From: Icerya purchasi
Taxonomy: Eukaryota > Arthropoda > Insecta > Hemiptera > Monophlebidae
Direction of reading: 5' to 3'
DNA: 64,000 nt
Assembly: GCA_039619475.1 (NCBI GenBank)
Contig: CM077115.1
Span: 25,433,083 to 25,497,082, forward strand
The notes under the pieces: generated by a model
Told to the model about the DNA's origin: nothing
What the model saw: only the letters and a program-made list of their open reading frames with translations
The model's database searches: none
Made by a program: the position numbers and the translations under genes
Shown here: in pieces, positions 36,093 to 48,000 of the stretch
Numbering within the stretch: the stretch's first letter is position 1
Layout of the letters: every line of letters begins with the position of its first letter

Positions 36093-38628
36093 CCATACTG
36101 TAATGTGTACATTACATGCAGGACATATATAATAAACAAATTAGTAAATAACATAGAATCTAAGGCGTGCGGGAGTGTAAATGTGTGTGTAGGTCGGCGA
36201 ATGATCGGGGTTGATGATGCCTGGAGTGATGTTACGTCACGTCTGACGTAATGGAAATAGTGCTGGAGAAAACGCCGTCCGACGGTGGAGGGATCTTCGA
36301 TTTGGTTCGGAGATCGGAAATAGGTTGACGAACGATCGGCAGTTCAAGAGTGGAATTCAGATTTTAGAGTCGGAAAAAGACGGTTTAAATAAAAGCTGCG
36401 TGGGAGTCCGCGCCGGTGGCCCACGATATTGACCAGACGCTTTCCGTGGTTGTCATATTCGGCCATATAAAATAATAATTATGTTATCGCGTTTATAAAA
36501 AAAATATCAGTGAATTAATTTAATTAAAATAAAACGAAAGAAAAGATACGAATACCAAAAGTCTTACATCGGAAAATATCAACGAAGAGGAACAACAAAC
36601 AGCATCATCATATCATCGGCATCGACACCCCCGGAATTCGAGATATGTATATACTTTATATAAGTTTATATTAACCATTCGGTTGAAATTTATTATTTAA
36701 ATTGTGTTATTTCATTATTTTTGATTTAAAATTTGAATATTCAAATTTTATTACGGTCGACCGTCCACGAAAGATTTATGTATGTGTTGATAATAAATAA
36801 CTAAATAATAATTAACATTCTTGTGTACGTGAATAAAAATAAAAGAAAAAATATGTATATAAAAAGAAAATAATAAGCTAATTAAAAAATAAATAATAAT
36901 ATTAATAATTATTATAATGATTAGAAATTATAATAATTAATAAAAATCATTATAATAACAGCATAATAAAATAGGTCCGCGGGACTAAAACTCGCGGTGG
37001 CATCCCTGAGATAAGAAATAAAAAGCCAAATAAGATATAATAACACTTCAATACTTATTATTTTATTTCATTTATGTGACTGTAACGTACACTGTACACA
37101 CTACAGACTTCCCTCTCAAACCTTACCCATTCATCCTGTAGCAACGTCTCAACCCTCCTAATAGTTTCTTTTGTCGAAAAGCACATCTTTCAATTCATCA
37201 CTAATATTCAGAGCTCAGCACTGCCTTCCGTCGTCTGTAGCACAATTTCTATCCAATTATTCCCGCTATATTTACTTTACCTTCCAACTTTTGCCTACTC
37301 GTAGCCTTTTTAATCTAATTTAGCACCCCTTTCAAAATCCCCGACGCACAATGGCCCGTTTGTGCAAGCAGCGCCTCCATTTTATTGAACAATAGTAATT
37401 GTAAAAACGATCGATAAATAGTTTATTTTTTTTTTTTTTAATTATTACCTTTTGTTGAAAATTTATTTTTACCATTTTCAATTTTTAAGATAATCTCTCT
37501 CTCTCTCTCTCTCTGATTACTGTCTTTTTGGTTAAAATGTGAACGTCATTCAGTGAAACTACTAACCTTCGATGGTCGCGCTTATTAAACTCTCGTATGT
37601 TTCGTTTTATTTATATGAAAAAACATCGTCTCCATATAAACGAAAGACCTCTAATTTAAGGAAATCATTAAAAAAGAAAATATTTAATAAAAACACCATA
37701 TAAAACAACATTTTTTTAAATTTATATTTTTGTCATCAAGAAACTAATGAGGACTCGCAGGGTTGGTTAAAGTAAGAGTAAAACAGAATCGGAACTACAG
37801 ATAACCTCACGCAATTATTCGACATTAACTAATATCAACTAGTACGTTAATTTCTCATTATTATCTTTCCTCATAACTGACCACACTCCATTTCAAACCA
37901 CTTAGTATACACGCTTCTCCCTAATTCATACTTTCTGTACTTTCAGTTCTGTTCACATTGATCTGCTGCGAGTTGAATCAATTATGTTTTCGTTTCCACT
38001 TTAAAAATATTCATCATTACTCAAATCTCTTTTGTTCTTACTTTCAAAAAATTTCGCATTAAATTATGGTTCGATATTTTACTTTTCCAATAGTCATTGT
38101 TGCCTTCATCGGGGGGACCTCGTCTTCCTTTTAAACCCGTATCTTCTAGAATTTCCTTCGCTTTATCGTCCTATTATTTGTCCCCGTGTTCGCCCTTTCT
38201 TGTTTCCTTCTCCTATTACCTTCTACGCCTCAATGATGCGGGCATATATGACGCTGGCGACAATTTTTTGAGTATCTTCCATTTTTTATTGAACAAATTT
38301 TTTTTTCTATTCCCCTTTGTTGAATTCTTCTAAAATCCCTTACTACGCATTTGCCTATTTCCATTATTACCTCTTTCATACTATCGATATCCGAATTAAG
38401 ATTTAATCAAATTTTCTTCCCTTTTACAGAACTAATTTCCTTAGTTGACGACAAAAAAGAAATAATTATTACTTATTTACTAGTTTTGAAAGCTAAGAGT
38501 GGGAATAACGAACGAAGAAAAAAAGAAAAAAAAAATCACCGGACGAACAATAATACAACGGTTACATACACCAATCCAGCCCCAGATTCCAAATTATAAA
38601 TATTCGGAAAAGGCGTTTTTCTTTTTTT
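36093..38628. other. Noncoding, simple repeats
   Basis: GC-richer over 36220-36460, then very AT-rich. A 14-bp perfect hairpin, TTATTATAATGATT (36909-36922) with its inverse (36945-36958), and a (CT)n tract at 37495-37515 are present. The 37090-37380 stretch is pyrimidine-rich and may be an old minus-strand retroelement; no motif proves it. Confidence 0.4.
37495..37515. repeat. (CT)n microsatellite
   Basis: About ten CT units. Confidence 0.9.
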
Positions 38629-39355
38629 AAATTATAAAAGTGGAAAATAAAAATTAATTCAACAAAATCAGCCAGTATAACTTTCTCTCTACGCAAAGGA
38701 GTGTGTCCACCAGTTCTATATGAACTTGAACCAATTCCACAGTTAAATTCAATTAAATACTTGGGCATAATCTTAGACAGAAAGCTCACTTGGCTACCGC
38801 ATATATTGCATTTACGTAAAAACCTCGATGCATGTACAAGAGCCTTATACTACTTAATTGGAAGAAAATCTAACTTATCTTTGGAAAACAAAGTCCTAAT
38901 ATATAATACAATTCTGGCCTCAAAGTGGAAATACGGAATCGAACTGTGGGGCACTTCCGCAAAAACTAACTGTAAACGTATTCAACAATTCCAGTCGAAA
39001 ACATTGAGGTCAATGTGTAATGCTCCATATTACGTAAGCAATGAACAAATACATCATGACTTGAACGTGAAAACAGTAGCAGAAATTTATCAACAAAATT
39101 ATCAAAACTTTTATCAGGCGTTACAGATGCATGAAAACCCGTTAATTCGAAGAATGTTCACAACAACGCTACCGGACAGACCGCGCAGAAGGCTAGGAAG
39201 GAGGTTGTGCCGTGATATCCTCAGTATATCAGTAACCTGAACAACTTAGCACACAGCTGACTGCTCAAAGGAGCTACTGCTGAATAACGTATTAATTCCA
39301 GTTAATAGGCTCCCGCACATGTGCTAATTGTTAATACATTACAGGTGCACATTGG

Positions 39356-39390
<35 letters not shown>

Positions 39391-39393
39391 ATA
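38629..39393 (+). mobile_element. 5'-truncated jockey-like LINE with poly-A tail
   Basis: The insertion starts abruptly inside ORF2 (about 38637), runs through the ORF2 stop and a ~115-base 3' untranslated region, and ends in about 32 A residues (39357-39388). AAATTATA flanks both sides (38629-38636 and 39386-39393), a plausible short target-site duplication. The long clean A-tail and the intact terminal frame suggest a young insertion. Confidence 0.85.
38637..39240 (+). CDS. Jockey-like LINE ORF2, C-terminal fragment
   Basis: The last ~200 codons of a non-LTR retrotransposon reverse transcriptase polyprotein, which would copy its RNA at a nicked target site. Visible blocks are KSASITFSLRKG, then SIKYLGIILDRKLTW, LYYLIGRKSNLSLENKVLIY, KYGIELWG, QFQSKTLRSMCNAPYYVSN and, near the end, DRPRRRLGRR. 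This is the thumb/connection and tail region of jockey-clade elements. The frame is open from the truncation point (no start codon of its own) to TGA at 39238-39240. Endonuclease and the catalytic FADD-type motif lie upstream and are missing, so the fragment has no activity. Confidence 0.85.
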
Positions 39394-40070
39394 CAACCGC
39401 GATAATAAATATTATATTTATAAAAAAAAAAAAATGGATGATACAAAAGGCTTGAAAAGTCTTGTGTGTGGCGTGGGTATACCGTTAGTCTAATTTACGC
39501 AGTTATGGGTTCAATACGGTCCAAGAAGAATGCTTGGAAAAACGGCGATTTTTTGTCCGTCTAAACACTGTACACCTTAGTATACTAGTAGGATCACTTT
39601 TTTCCCTCCTTTTTTATCCTTTCTCCTCTCCATCATTGTTACAAAAGATAATAATGAAATTTATAACAGGGGGGGATATACCCATTGAAATAGTTCTAAC
39701 ATAAAATTTATTTGACGTCTAATATTTTACATAATTGTTTTGTTTTTTTGTTTTTTTTAAATGGGCTGGGTGTTAACACTGATCCAACTACATGGACTTA
39801 GATCACCTACTCAGATTCAGAGGCGATCGGAGATAGAAAGTATAAAGGAAAGAAGGAGGGGAATACCAGCTGGAGATGGGAACGAAAGGATACAGGAAGC
39901 ATTGAAATGGGTAGGAAGATCCAACGCCAAAATTATACACGCTGACTTCAAGGGATTTTTCGGAACACAAACCGCTCCACCAAAGATTTTACCAAGAAGG
40001 TTTTTTAAGCGAAAAAAAAAAAAAAAAAATACGGGACAAATTATAAAAGAATGGAATTTTTTTTGTTACT
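39394..40070. other. Noncoding
   Basis: A second A-run (39422-39433) directly after the LINE tail precedes sequence that may be the end of another poly-A element. A 104-codon plus-strand frame at 39761-40075 runs into a poly-A stretch and the next transposon; it resembles no family I know. Confidence 0.4.
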
Positions 40071-40499
40071 TTTAAGGGGCACACCTAGTGTGAGATTTCA
40101 AAAAAATCGATTTTTTTCTTTTTTCATATTTTGATAGATTACACCTTTAAAAATAACATATTAAAATTTCAAATCGATATTTCAAATAGTTTTTGAGTTA
40201 TAGCCATTTAAAGAGCAGCCGCTCGGCAGCTAGAGAGTTTCATTAGCTACGGGACGTACTTGAGGTATTGTTCGGAGTCTACTGTCCCTTCCAACCCTTA
40301 TAACACGATTCCGGTTTCCATTGTTGGTTTTCCGGTATATAGAAATATATCATTATAATAATTTCTAGAAATTTCTAGAAATTTCGAGAAATTTTTCGTT
40401 TACTGCCACGTAAAGTATTTTCGGAGCCAGACACATTTAGTCTTATTGTGACCGTTGTATCGAGCGCTTCATAATTTTGCACGTGTTATTTTCCTGAAA

Positions 40500-42073
40500 A
40501 TGAGTGATCAATCTTCATATTCAAATCAAAAAGGAACTCACGATGTTCCCAGACTCCGATCAACCGCAAAAAAATGCAAGTTTATCGGAAATCGATTTAC
40601 GTTTGAGCAATCTACTGCGAATACCAGTACGTCCGCAGAAAAGTTATTACATAATAATGACAATAATGTTGTGATTGACCCATCTCATGAATATTGTATT
40701 TTACAATTTATATCAGTTTTCAGTGCAATTAGTAATTTAGTGGTGTGTAAAACCTATCAAAAAAAAGTTACTTTTAATCAAGCAAGTCCAAGAGGCCTAG
40801 GGTTCAAAATAGCTATTATTTGTGAATGTGGCAATTCGTATATCAATTCTGGACCAATGATTGATAACGCATTTGAAGTAAATAGACGTATTGTGGCTGT
40901 GATGCGTCTTTTGGGCGTCGGAATAAATGGGATAAATATTTTCTGTGGATTAATGGATCTAGCATGCAAATTTTACCACCAAACTTTTGCGGGATGTTTT
41001 ACGAATTTACGGACTGTAGCCGAAACCGTTTGTAAGCTCAGTATGCAGCAATCTGTAAATGAAGAAAAAGAGCTTACATCAAAGGAAGAAAATTCGGAGA
41101 CTATTTTGACTGTTAGCGGCGATGGTACCTGGAAAAAACGTGGTCATACTTTCCGTTTTGGAATAGTTACGCTGGCAGGAAAATTCTTGATTCATGCGTA
41201 AAATCTACATATTGTCAGAGTTGTGTTTTTTGGAAGAAAAAAAAAGAGAGCAAACCTGAAGCTCATGAGGAATGGCTATCATTACACGAAGAAGAATGTG
41301 ATGTCAATCATAAAGGATCTGCCTCAAAAATGGAAGTGGATAGTGTAAAAGACATGTTTGGTCGTTCCATTAGTAAATATGGTGTAAAATATTCCCGCTA
41401 CATTGGTGATGGTGACAGTGCCACCCATAAAGGACTTATACATTTGAATCCGTATGATATACCTGTTGCCAAATTGGAGTGCTATTTACATGTGAAAAAA
41501 AGAATAAAACAAATTTCTCGATAAACTAGAAGATATTGTCCGTACAATGACCTACGATCAAAAAAATAAATCAAAAATCGACAAAATGGCGTCGTTTTAA
41601 AAAAAAGTCGAATTTCACCCAAAATTTTGGTCGTTTTTGGCCTGTCAAAATTCGATTTTTGATCAGATGAAAAAATCGATAGGTCATAGTATGGAGAACT
41701 ATATAAAGAACATGTAGAAAAAAATTCGGTAATGATCGGATCATTTGTCTTTGAGTAATCACTGCAGCAAATTCGGAAAATGCTGTTTCGAGAAAAACAC
41801 GTCTAAAGATAAAATGATTATTTTCATTGTTATAAATCGTTTAAAATCATACTTACAGCTAATCTGCTATTCCAGGCCCGTATAATTCACCTTCCTCTTC
41901 TTCGAAAAGATTATGCGGCTCTTAAGGACGAAACGAGACTACGAATCGCTGATCATCGCCAAAGGGCTCCTTCAAAAGAGGGTCGATCATCTAGAAGAAG
42001 AGCTTCTTCAGCTCAACAAGCCCTTTTCGAAGAAGAGGAATGTGAATTATATGGGCCTGGAATAGCAGATTAG
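40500..42073 (+). pseudogene. Transposase of GGGGCACACC element, interrupted
   Basis: Remnant transposase in pieces. The ATG at 40500 (MSDQSSYSNQKGTHD) starts a 233-codon frame containing ECGNSYINSGP, a helical block IVAVMRLLGVGINGINIFCG, and VSGDGTWKKRGHTFRFG with a probable catalytic Asp. It stops at about 41199. A second frame (about 41230-41524) contains HEEWLSLHEEECDVNHKGS, then MEVDSVKDMFGRSISKYGVKY and YIGDGDSATHKG, the second acidic motif. It ends where the palindrome's left arm begins. The C-terminal ~65 codons (LPLLRKDYAALKDETRLRI to GPGIAD, stop TAG 42071-42073) survive between the arms and in the right arm. The central portion, normally after the HVKKR block, is missing. The broken order and stops leave it inactive. 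Confidence 0.75.
41508..41909. repeat. Left arm of 402-bp palindrome inside transposon
   Basis: This is the inverted copy of 42023-42426, with a few percent mismatches. It contains, in reverse orientation, the last ~15 codons of the transposase and its 3' flank. Confidence 0.9.
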
Positions 42074-42426
42074 CTGTAAGTATGATTTTAAACCATTTAT
42101 AACAGTGAAAATGATCATTTTATCTTTAAACGCGTTTTTCTCGAAACAGCATTTTCCGAATTTACTGCAGTGATTACTCAAAGACAAATGATCCGATCAC
42201 TCCCAAATTTTTTCTACATGTTCTTTATATAGTCCTCCATACAATGACCTATCGATTTTTTGATCTGATCAAAAATCGAATTTTGGCAGGCCAAAAACAA
42301 CCAAAATTTTGGGTGAAATTCGACTTTTTTTTTTTAAACGCCGCCATTTTGTCAATTTTTGATTTTTTTCTTGGATCGTAGGTCATTGTACGAACAATAT
42401 CTTCTAGTTTAACGAGAAATTGTTTT
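42023..42426. repeat. Right arm of 402-bp palindrome inside transposon
   Basis: This arm is in the native orientation. It starts with the codons for the transposase C-terminus (FEEEECELYGPGIAD, TAG), followed directly by CTGTAAGTATG, which looks like a splice donor, and ends near TTTTTTTTAG (about 42423-42432), which looks like an acceptor. The 113-base spacer (41910-42022) carries upstream C-terminal codons. Confidence 0.9.
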
Positions 42427-42816
42427 TTTTAGATTTCATCCACGGAGAAGGCCGGAATTACTGCAGCAGTGGAGGACATTTTTTTTTTCGCGCCGTCGGA
42501 GATTGTGTATAACTTAAAAAATATTTAATTTTTTTTTTCAAAAATTTCGCTGTGTATTCTTAAAACATGTATAAATATACTCTTAAAACTTTGAAACAAT
42601 TAATAAAGTAGTTTTTTTAATAAAAATTCCCAAAAATCACCTTTTTTGTAGGCCGTTACACTAGGTGTGCCCCTTTAATAATTTTTAACGGCCGCTGCAT
42701 ATTTTATACCGATATAAAAGAATTTTGTAATTTATTACCGAGTAAAGTAATTAAAAAGTGTATTCATTTTTAGCTTCCAAGAGTTTTTGTCTTATGAAAA
42801 CACTATCACTTGAATA

Positions 42817-44120
42817 CGAGGGTTGTTCAAATATAAACCGGAATTTTTAAATAAACGTGCGAAAAATTTATTGTGGAAAAAGTGGTTGCACTGGCAGTTA
42901 GACCGGTTTGTTACGAAGCGTGTAGAGCAATTAGAACCGCGTAATCTCACTTTTTAGTGTAGTTAGAGCCATGAGTGAAAAAGAAGTACCAGTGTCTGTT
43001 GCGCAACGCATCATTATTCGTTTTTTAGTCAAAGACGACGTAAAATCCGTGGAAATTTACCGAAAATTACGCGAACAGTTCGGGGATGAGTGTCTCTGCA
43101 AAACTCAAGTGTACGAGTGGTGTTCCGCGTTTCGAAAAGGACGTGAAGTGGTGTCAAACATAGCACATGCGCGGCGCCCAAAAACCAGCATTACAGATGA
43201 ACACGTCAAAGCCATCGAACAACTCATTTTGGCTGACCGACGCGTCCGTGTACGCGATATGACCGACGAATTGGGCATCAGCATAGGTAGTATTGAGACA
43301 ATAATTCATGATCGGCTAGGTTATCGCAAAATTGCAGCCAGGTGGGTGCCAAGACTTCTGAATTTTGAACAGAAATTCACTCGTTGGGAAGTTTGTACGC
43401 GTCTCCTGCAGCGGTATGAAGAGGAAGGAGAGAATTTATTGCGGCGAATATTCACCACGGACGAAACTTGGGTGGTACACTACTATACGCCGGAGAGTAA
43501 ATGCTCGTCTATGGAGTAGCGGAAGAAAAAAGAGGGAGCGCCAGTCAAAGCGAAGGTTACACAGTCAGCTGGGAAGGTGTTGTGTACCGTGTTTTGGGAC
43601 ATGAAGGGAGTGATCGCAGTCGATTTCCTAACTGAACAACGTACTGTGACGGCGCAGTATTACAGTAACCTCCTAAAAAACACAGTCAAACCGGCCTATC
43701 GAACAAAAAGGCGCGAAATTCCGATCCGTAGTGCGATACTGCTTCAAGACAACACCAGGCCACATACCGCTCGGCTCACGATGGAGACATTGGCCGAATT
43801 GGGCTGGGAAACACTTGAACATCCTCCTTACAGTCCAGATTTGTCGCCTTGTGATTATTATTTGTTTGGCCCGTTGAAAGAAGCACTTGGTGGACAACGT
43901 TTCGACAGCAACGATGAGGTGGAATTGTTCATGCGCAAATGGCTATGTGACAAGCCGCGAGATTTTTACGAAAAAGGAATAAAAAAATTGCCGGAGAGAT
44001 GGAAAAAGTGCGTAGCGTGCGAGGGGGGTTATCTCGAAAAATTGTAAAAAATATGAGCACTGTAAGTATAAAATAAAAATTTTTATGACGAAATTCCGGT
44101 TTATATTTGAACCACCCTCG
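42817..44120 (+). mobile_element. Mariner 2, 1304 bp, nearly intact
   Basis: Terminal inverted repeats start CGAGGGTTGTTCAAATATAA on the left, with the inverse on the right (one mismatch, GGTTG versus GGTGG), flanked by TA at 42815-42816 and 44121-44122. The element is full length with a single nonsense codon in its transposase. Confidence 0.95.
42971..44047 (+). pseudogene. Mariner transposase with one in-frame stop
   Basis: A 358-codon frame encodes a mariner transposase that would cut and paste the element. The N-terminal paired helix-turn-helix half includes SVEIYRKLREQFGDECL and YEWCSAFRKGREVV. The second helix-turn-helix (SIGSIETIIHDRLGYRK) is followed by the WVPRLL linker. Catalytic motifs are TTDETWV, LLQDNTRPHTA and YSPDLSPCDYYLF, with D,D34D spacing. 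The C-terminus is PERWKKCVACEGGYLEKL. One TAG at 43517-43519 interrupts it after SSME, where relatives have Trp; the frame is otherwise open throughout. A single-base change explains the break, so this was active recently. The ATG at 42971 is the only in-frame start before the DNA-binding domain. Confidence 0.92.
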
Positions 44121-44122
44121 TA

Positions 44123-45013
44123 TTTTTACCTTTTTCTTCGATTTAACAACAAAATTTTCGGCTTAATCCCGATTTTTACCAATTGTGGGTGTCCAAAATG
44201 CTCGTCTTTATCGTTGCGGCTTTGCCCTATAATCATCAGCATGTCTTTGTGAGAGAAAATAATTTTTCAAGCGATATATGAATGAAAAAAACTGATTTAT
44301 TTTCTAAGCAAATTAATTACTAATTTCGCTGGTGTTTTTTATTTTGATTCAATGATTATTTTACGCTTTAAATATGATATTAATTTTAGGGAAAAATAAT
44401 TAAAATTCAATAAAACTAAACCCCGGATCTTCTCGGAAAAAGGACGAGGCCGAAACGATATGGTCCGTAAAACGTCGCATCATTTCTCGTTCTTCTTAAT
44501 TCAATAAATTATTTTTCTTCTCTGTACTACTTTACACAATTGAGAGAATTCATTAATATCTATCCCCCCCCCCACCAGGTGTTTTAATTCTACCTATCTA
44601 AACATGTATATGTGTATATTTTTGGTCCGTAATACATGGTAAAGAAATTTCTAGTACACAGATTTTGAAGTTTGTGATGACATTACTTACTTTTGAACAT
44701 ACATATATATCCTTCTTCGTGTTCTTTTCTCCCTTTATTCAGCTTATTCAACTATCCATTGTTACATTAAATACACGGTAACAGTTACTTTTTAAAGATA
44801 GTGACGTAATGCAAAAATTTTAGCGGACTACTTGCAATTCGTTTATCTTAATAATATATAAATGTTACTACTGCGGTGCGTTACTTTTAATTATGAAAAA
44901 GTTTAAATGGAAGAATATAATACACGTTATTCACTTTAATTAACCTTTTACGAAATAAAAACATAAAATGTTGTTCAAATAAACCGCAACTTTCTAATGT
45001 AATTAAAATAACG

Positions 45014-45044
<31 letters not shown>

Positions 45045-48000
45045 TATACACATACATATTATACACATAAATTTTTTTACATCCGACTACTTAAGAAGAA
45101 AAACACAAATGTCTTCCGACCCCCTTCCTCTCCCAAACCGCCATATACGACGGGGAAATCCAACAGATTTCAAACTAATTCCTACAGATATTCTCTCCTA
45201 CTACAGAACAAAGGTTTTCCGGTATTCATTACGGGTTTGATCGCGTGAAGGGAGGCGAATAAATGGGCATATTCACAAAATATTAGACTAAACAAGCGCT
45301 CCAGATGCATCAAATAACGATCGAATAGCGTGATAAATATAAATAACGAAAAAAACGCTATCTTGAGGTGTATAATTAAAACGGTGTTACCGCCCCTGGT
45401 GTGAGAAAAAATATTTCACGGCAATTATTAATACACATTCACCGAAGAGAGATAGATAATAACGCATGTACACACTTACAACCGATTTCACCAGTTTATG
45501 TTTTTCTTACAGAATTTTAACACGCACGCGCGATCTCATTAAATGATGTACATCCGAAGGTATTACACGTAGATACATTTACCGAAAAAAAAAAAAAAAA
45601 AAGAAAAGAAAAATGAATCAGAGCGAACAATTATTCTCAGTATCCAAGTAAAAACTAGGCAGAATAATAGTACTACCCAGACAGAATAAAACAAACCGAA
45701 TAAATTAGAAGCAGCATAAAAAAAACTATTGTCGATTCTATTTTTCGGTTGGTGCACTCGAATTATTAACAGTACTTGGATGGAAATAATAACGAGGCAA
45801 AAAATAATGCGCCAAAAATCTTTCTTCAAAACTGGAAAAATTTCATAAATTTTTATATTTTTATTTATTTATTTATTTATCTATATTCGTTGACTACTCG
45901 TATAAATATATGTTTTTGGTTTATGTTATTATTATCTTATTATCAGAGTCGTACGTAAATATAAAAATAAAATAGCCAACAATGTATATACACCTCTGCC
46001 GTATTTTTAACTCTTTTTTTTTTTTGCATACTGCCATATTCTTCGGTGGCGGTGAGAACTCTCTATTTTCCATTTAACGACCATCCCCAACATGATCACT
46101 ATCTATTTAAAAAGTTCTCTCAAGCGTTCAGCTCGTGATTTTTCCTACGCTTTTTCTGTTACACCGTTTTAAAGTGGCGTGTGTCTGAAAAGCGGAGGAT
46201 GACATACCGTTCTGACGGTTATTCCAATTATTCTTTCCACCGATAACGTCATATTTTCCAACTTGCAATCATTATTCTTTGCAGCACCCTCCCAATTACG
46301 GACACATCTTAATTTCGCTCCTACGCCGATTCTATTTTTTTCCACATCAAAAGTGACCAAAATTTCTTTCATACAATTCGCTTCCGAACTCTCAGCTTTC
46401 TTCTTTTATTCTTCTATTATTCACTACCTTCCCGAATTTCTTCCAATAATAGGCTCCTTTAGCGAATACAAACCTGCTAAAAGTAATTCCACCTTTAAAA
46501 CATTTTCTTTCTTTGTCTCGCCAGTTAAATTATCCAGAAAAAGTGATTATAAGTTTATCCTAAAGTTAGCAGAACAAAAAAAAAAAAAAAAAAAAAAAAA
46601 AAATGTACGCTACTCTTATTCTCTTGTTGTATTCTCCCATTCAGCACAATCAGGAAATGGTAATTTGACCAAAAATAGCAAAAATATTTGATCATCTCTT
46701 ATTTGCTTCACGAATTCTGTTGCTGTTTTTTGCGTAGCTTCCTCAACAAGTAGATCTCGCGCCCCTCATTTCTTCTTCACCACGACCATTGTTACGTCAT
46801 TTTCCAATCTCTTCCGATCGCGCCAACGAGATGCCCAGTTAAGTAGAACTTTCAGTTTTTCTCTTATCACATTTCGGTTTTATTTCACACTAGCTTTTCT
46901 GTTTAATATTTGTTGAACTCTAAACTCCTCCCACCTACATTTCCCGGTGGAGACTTCTTTCTATCATAATTCGTATCCCAAAAAGCATTCTGGCCCTTAA
47001 CCCTATACCTTTTATTCTTCGTTTAATAAAGTCATTCATGGCGTTTTTCCAGTTTAGTGCTTACAGAATATCATTATAATTTCCAGCCCGAGAATCAGTT
47101 CTTTCGATTTTCGATTTCCGATTACTTTTTTTCCGCCCAGGAGACATCGATATTCATAAACAAAAAAACAATTAAGTGTATCTGTTTCGTCAGCGGCGCC
47201 TTTTGCAATATTCATCTAGCCTTCAAAAGAAGATGACACACACTTTCTATAAATACTCTTTTTCACTTTAATTGAATTATACGATCTAATATTTAACGGA
47301 AAAAATTTAAATACGATCTGTTCAACGATTCTTTTGTAACGGCAAAATGGTTCTTTTTTCTCGCCGCTGAATACCGAATCTAAAAAGACTGATGCAAAAT
47401 TAAATAGTTTGAATTTTAAAAAAAAAGGGGGGGGGGGAGTTGAGCTATCACTCAGATTATAAGTGTGCTGGTGGCTTTTTCCTCGACAAAATGAAGTGAA
47501 ACAGCAATAGAAAATCAACGGCAATCACTCGTTTCTAGTGTACTGTGATGATACAGAGACCTCAAAAAAAAAAAAAAAAAAAGACCCGCCTTCGCAACAG
47601 AGCGATTTAGGAAATTTTAATGCGCATAAAAACAAAGAAAGCACTAATAATCTTAGCGCACATTGGCAGGGAACGGGTTTAAATAATTTTGATGCCCATT
47701 TTCTTCCACCGCGTGAATATTAAATATTCCGCGTACGTTTTCCATTAAACAATTGTCAGCGGATCCGGAAATGAGACCGGTCAACAAACCCTACGAAATT
47801 ATTATAAATTTACGTGATCGGTATAATAAATCGCTTTTTTATTGCACGACGACACAATGATATCTTCCTTATCGTCGTCGAACGAAACGAATGCGAACGC
47901 AAGCAAACCGAATCCCGAGACAAGTTAAAGCAAGAAATTACGTTATTTACGATCGGAAATTAAAACCCTTCACGGTGCCAAGATTTTGAGATCATCAACG

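Larger units (their letters stand above)
40076..42673 (+). mobile_element. GGGGCACACC-ended DNA transposon, rearranged (Kolobok/Mutator-like)
   Basis: Terminal inverted repeats begin GGGGCACACCTAGTGT at 40076 and mirror it, ending at 42673. Both ends are flanked by TTTAA (40071-40075 and 42674-42678). The TTAA core fits Kolobok-type targets; Mutator-like elements would give 8-9 bp. The transposase has the GDGTWKKRG and GDGDS motifs of the protein family filed as 'Mutator-like transposase domain'. The gene is broken by an internal palindrome with ~402-base arms. Confidence 0.75.

Noticed and set aside
39455..39530. tRNA- or SINE-like phrase with GGGTTCAATACGGTCC
   Set aside because: The supposed T-arm stem does not pair, and no acceptor stem or A-box spacing fits a tRNA.
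46170..47060. Minus-strand decayed LINE
   Set aside because: Only strand composition and a few Arg/Lys-rich phrases suggest it; no reverse transcriptase or endonuclease motif can be read.
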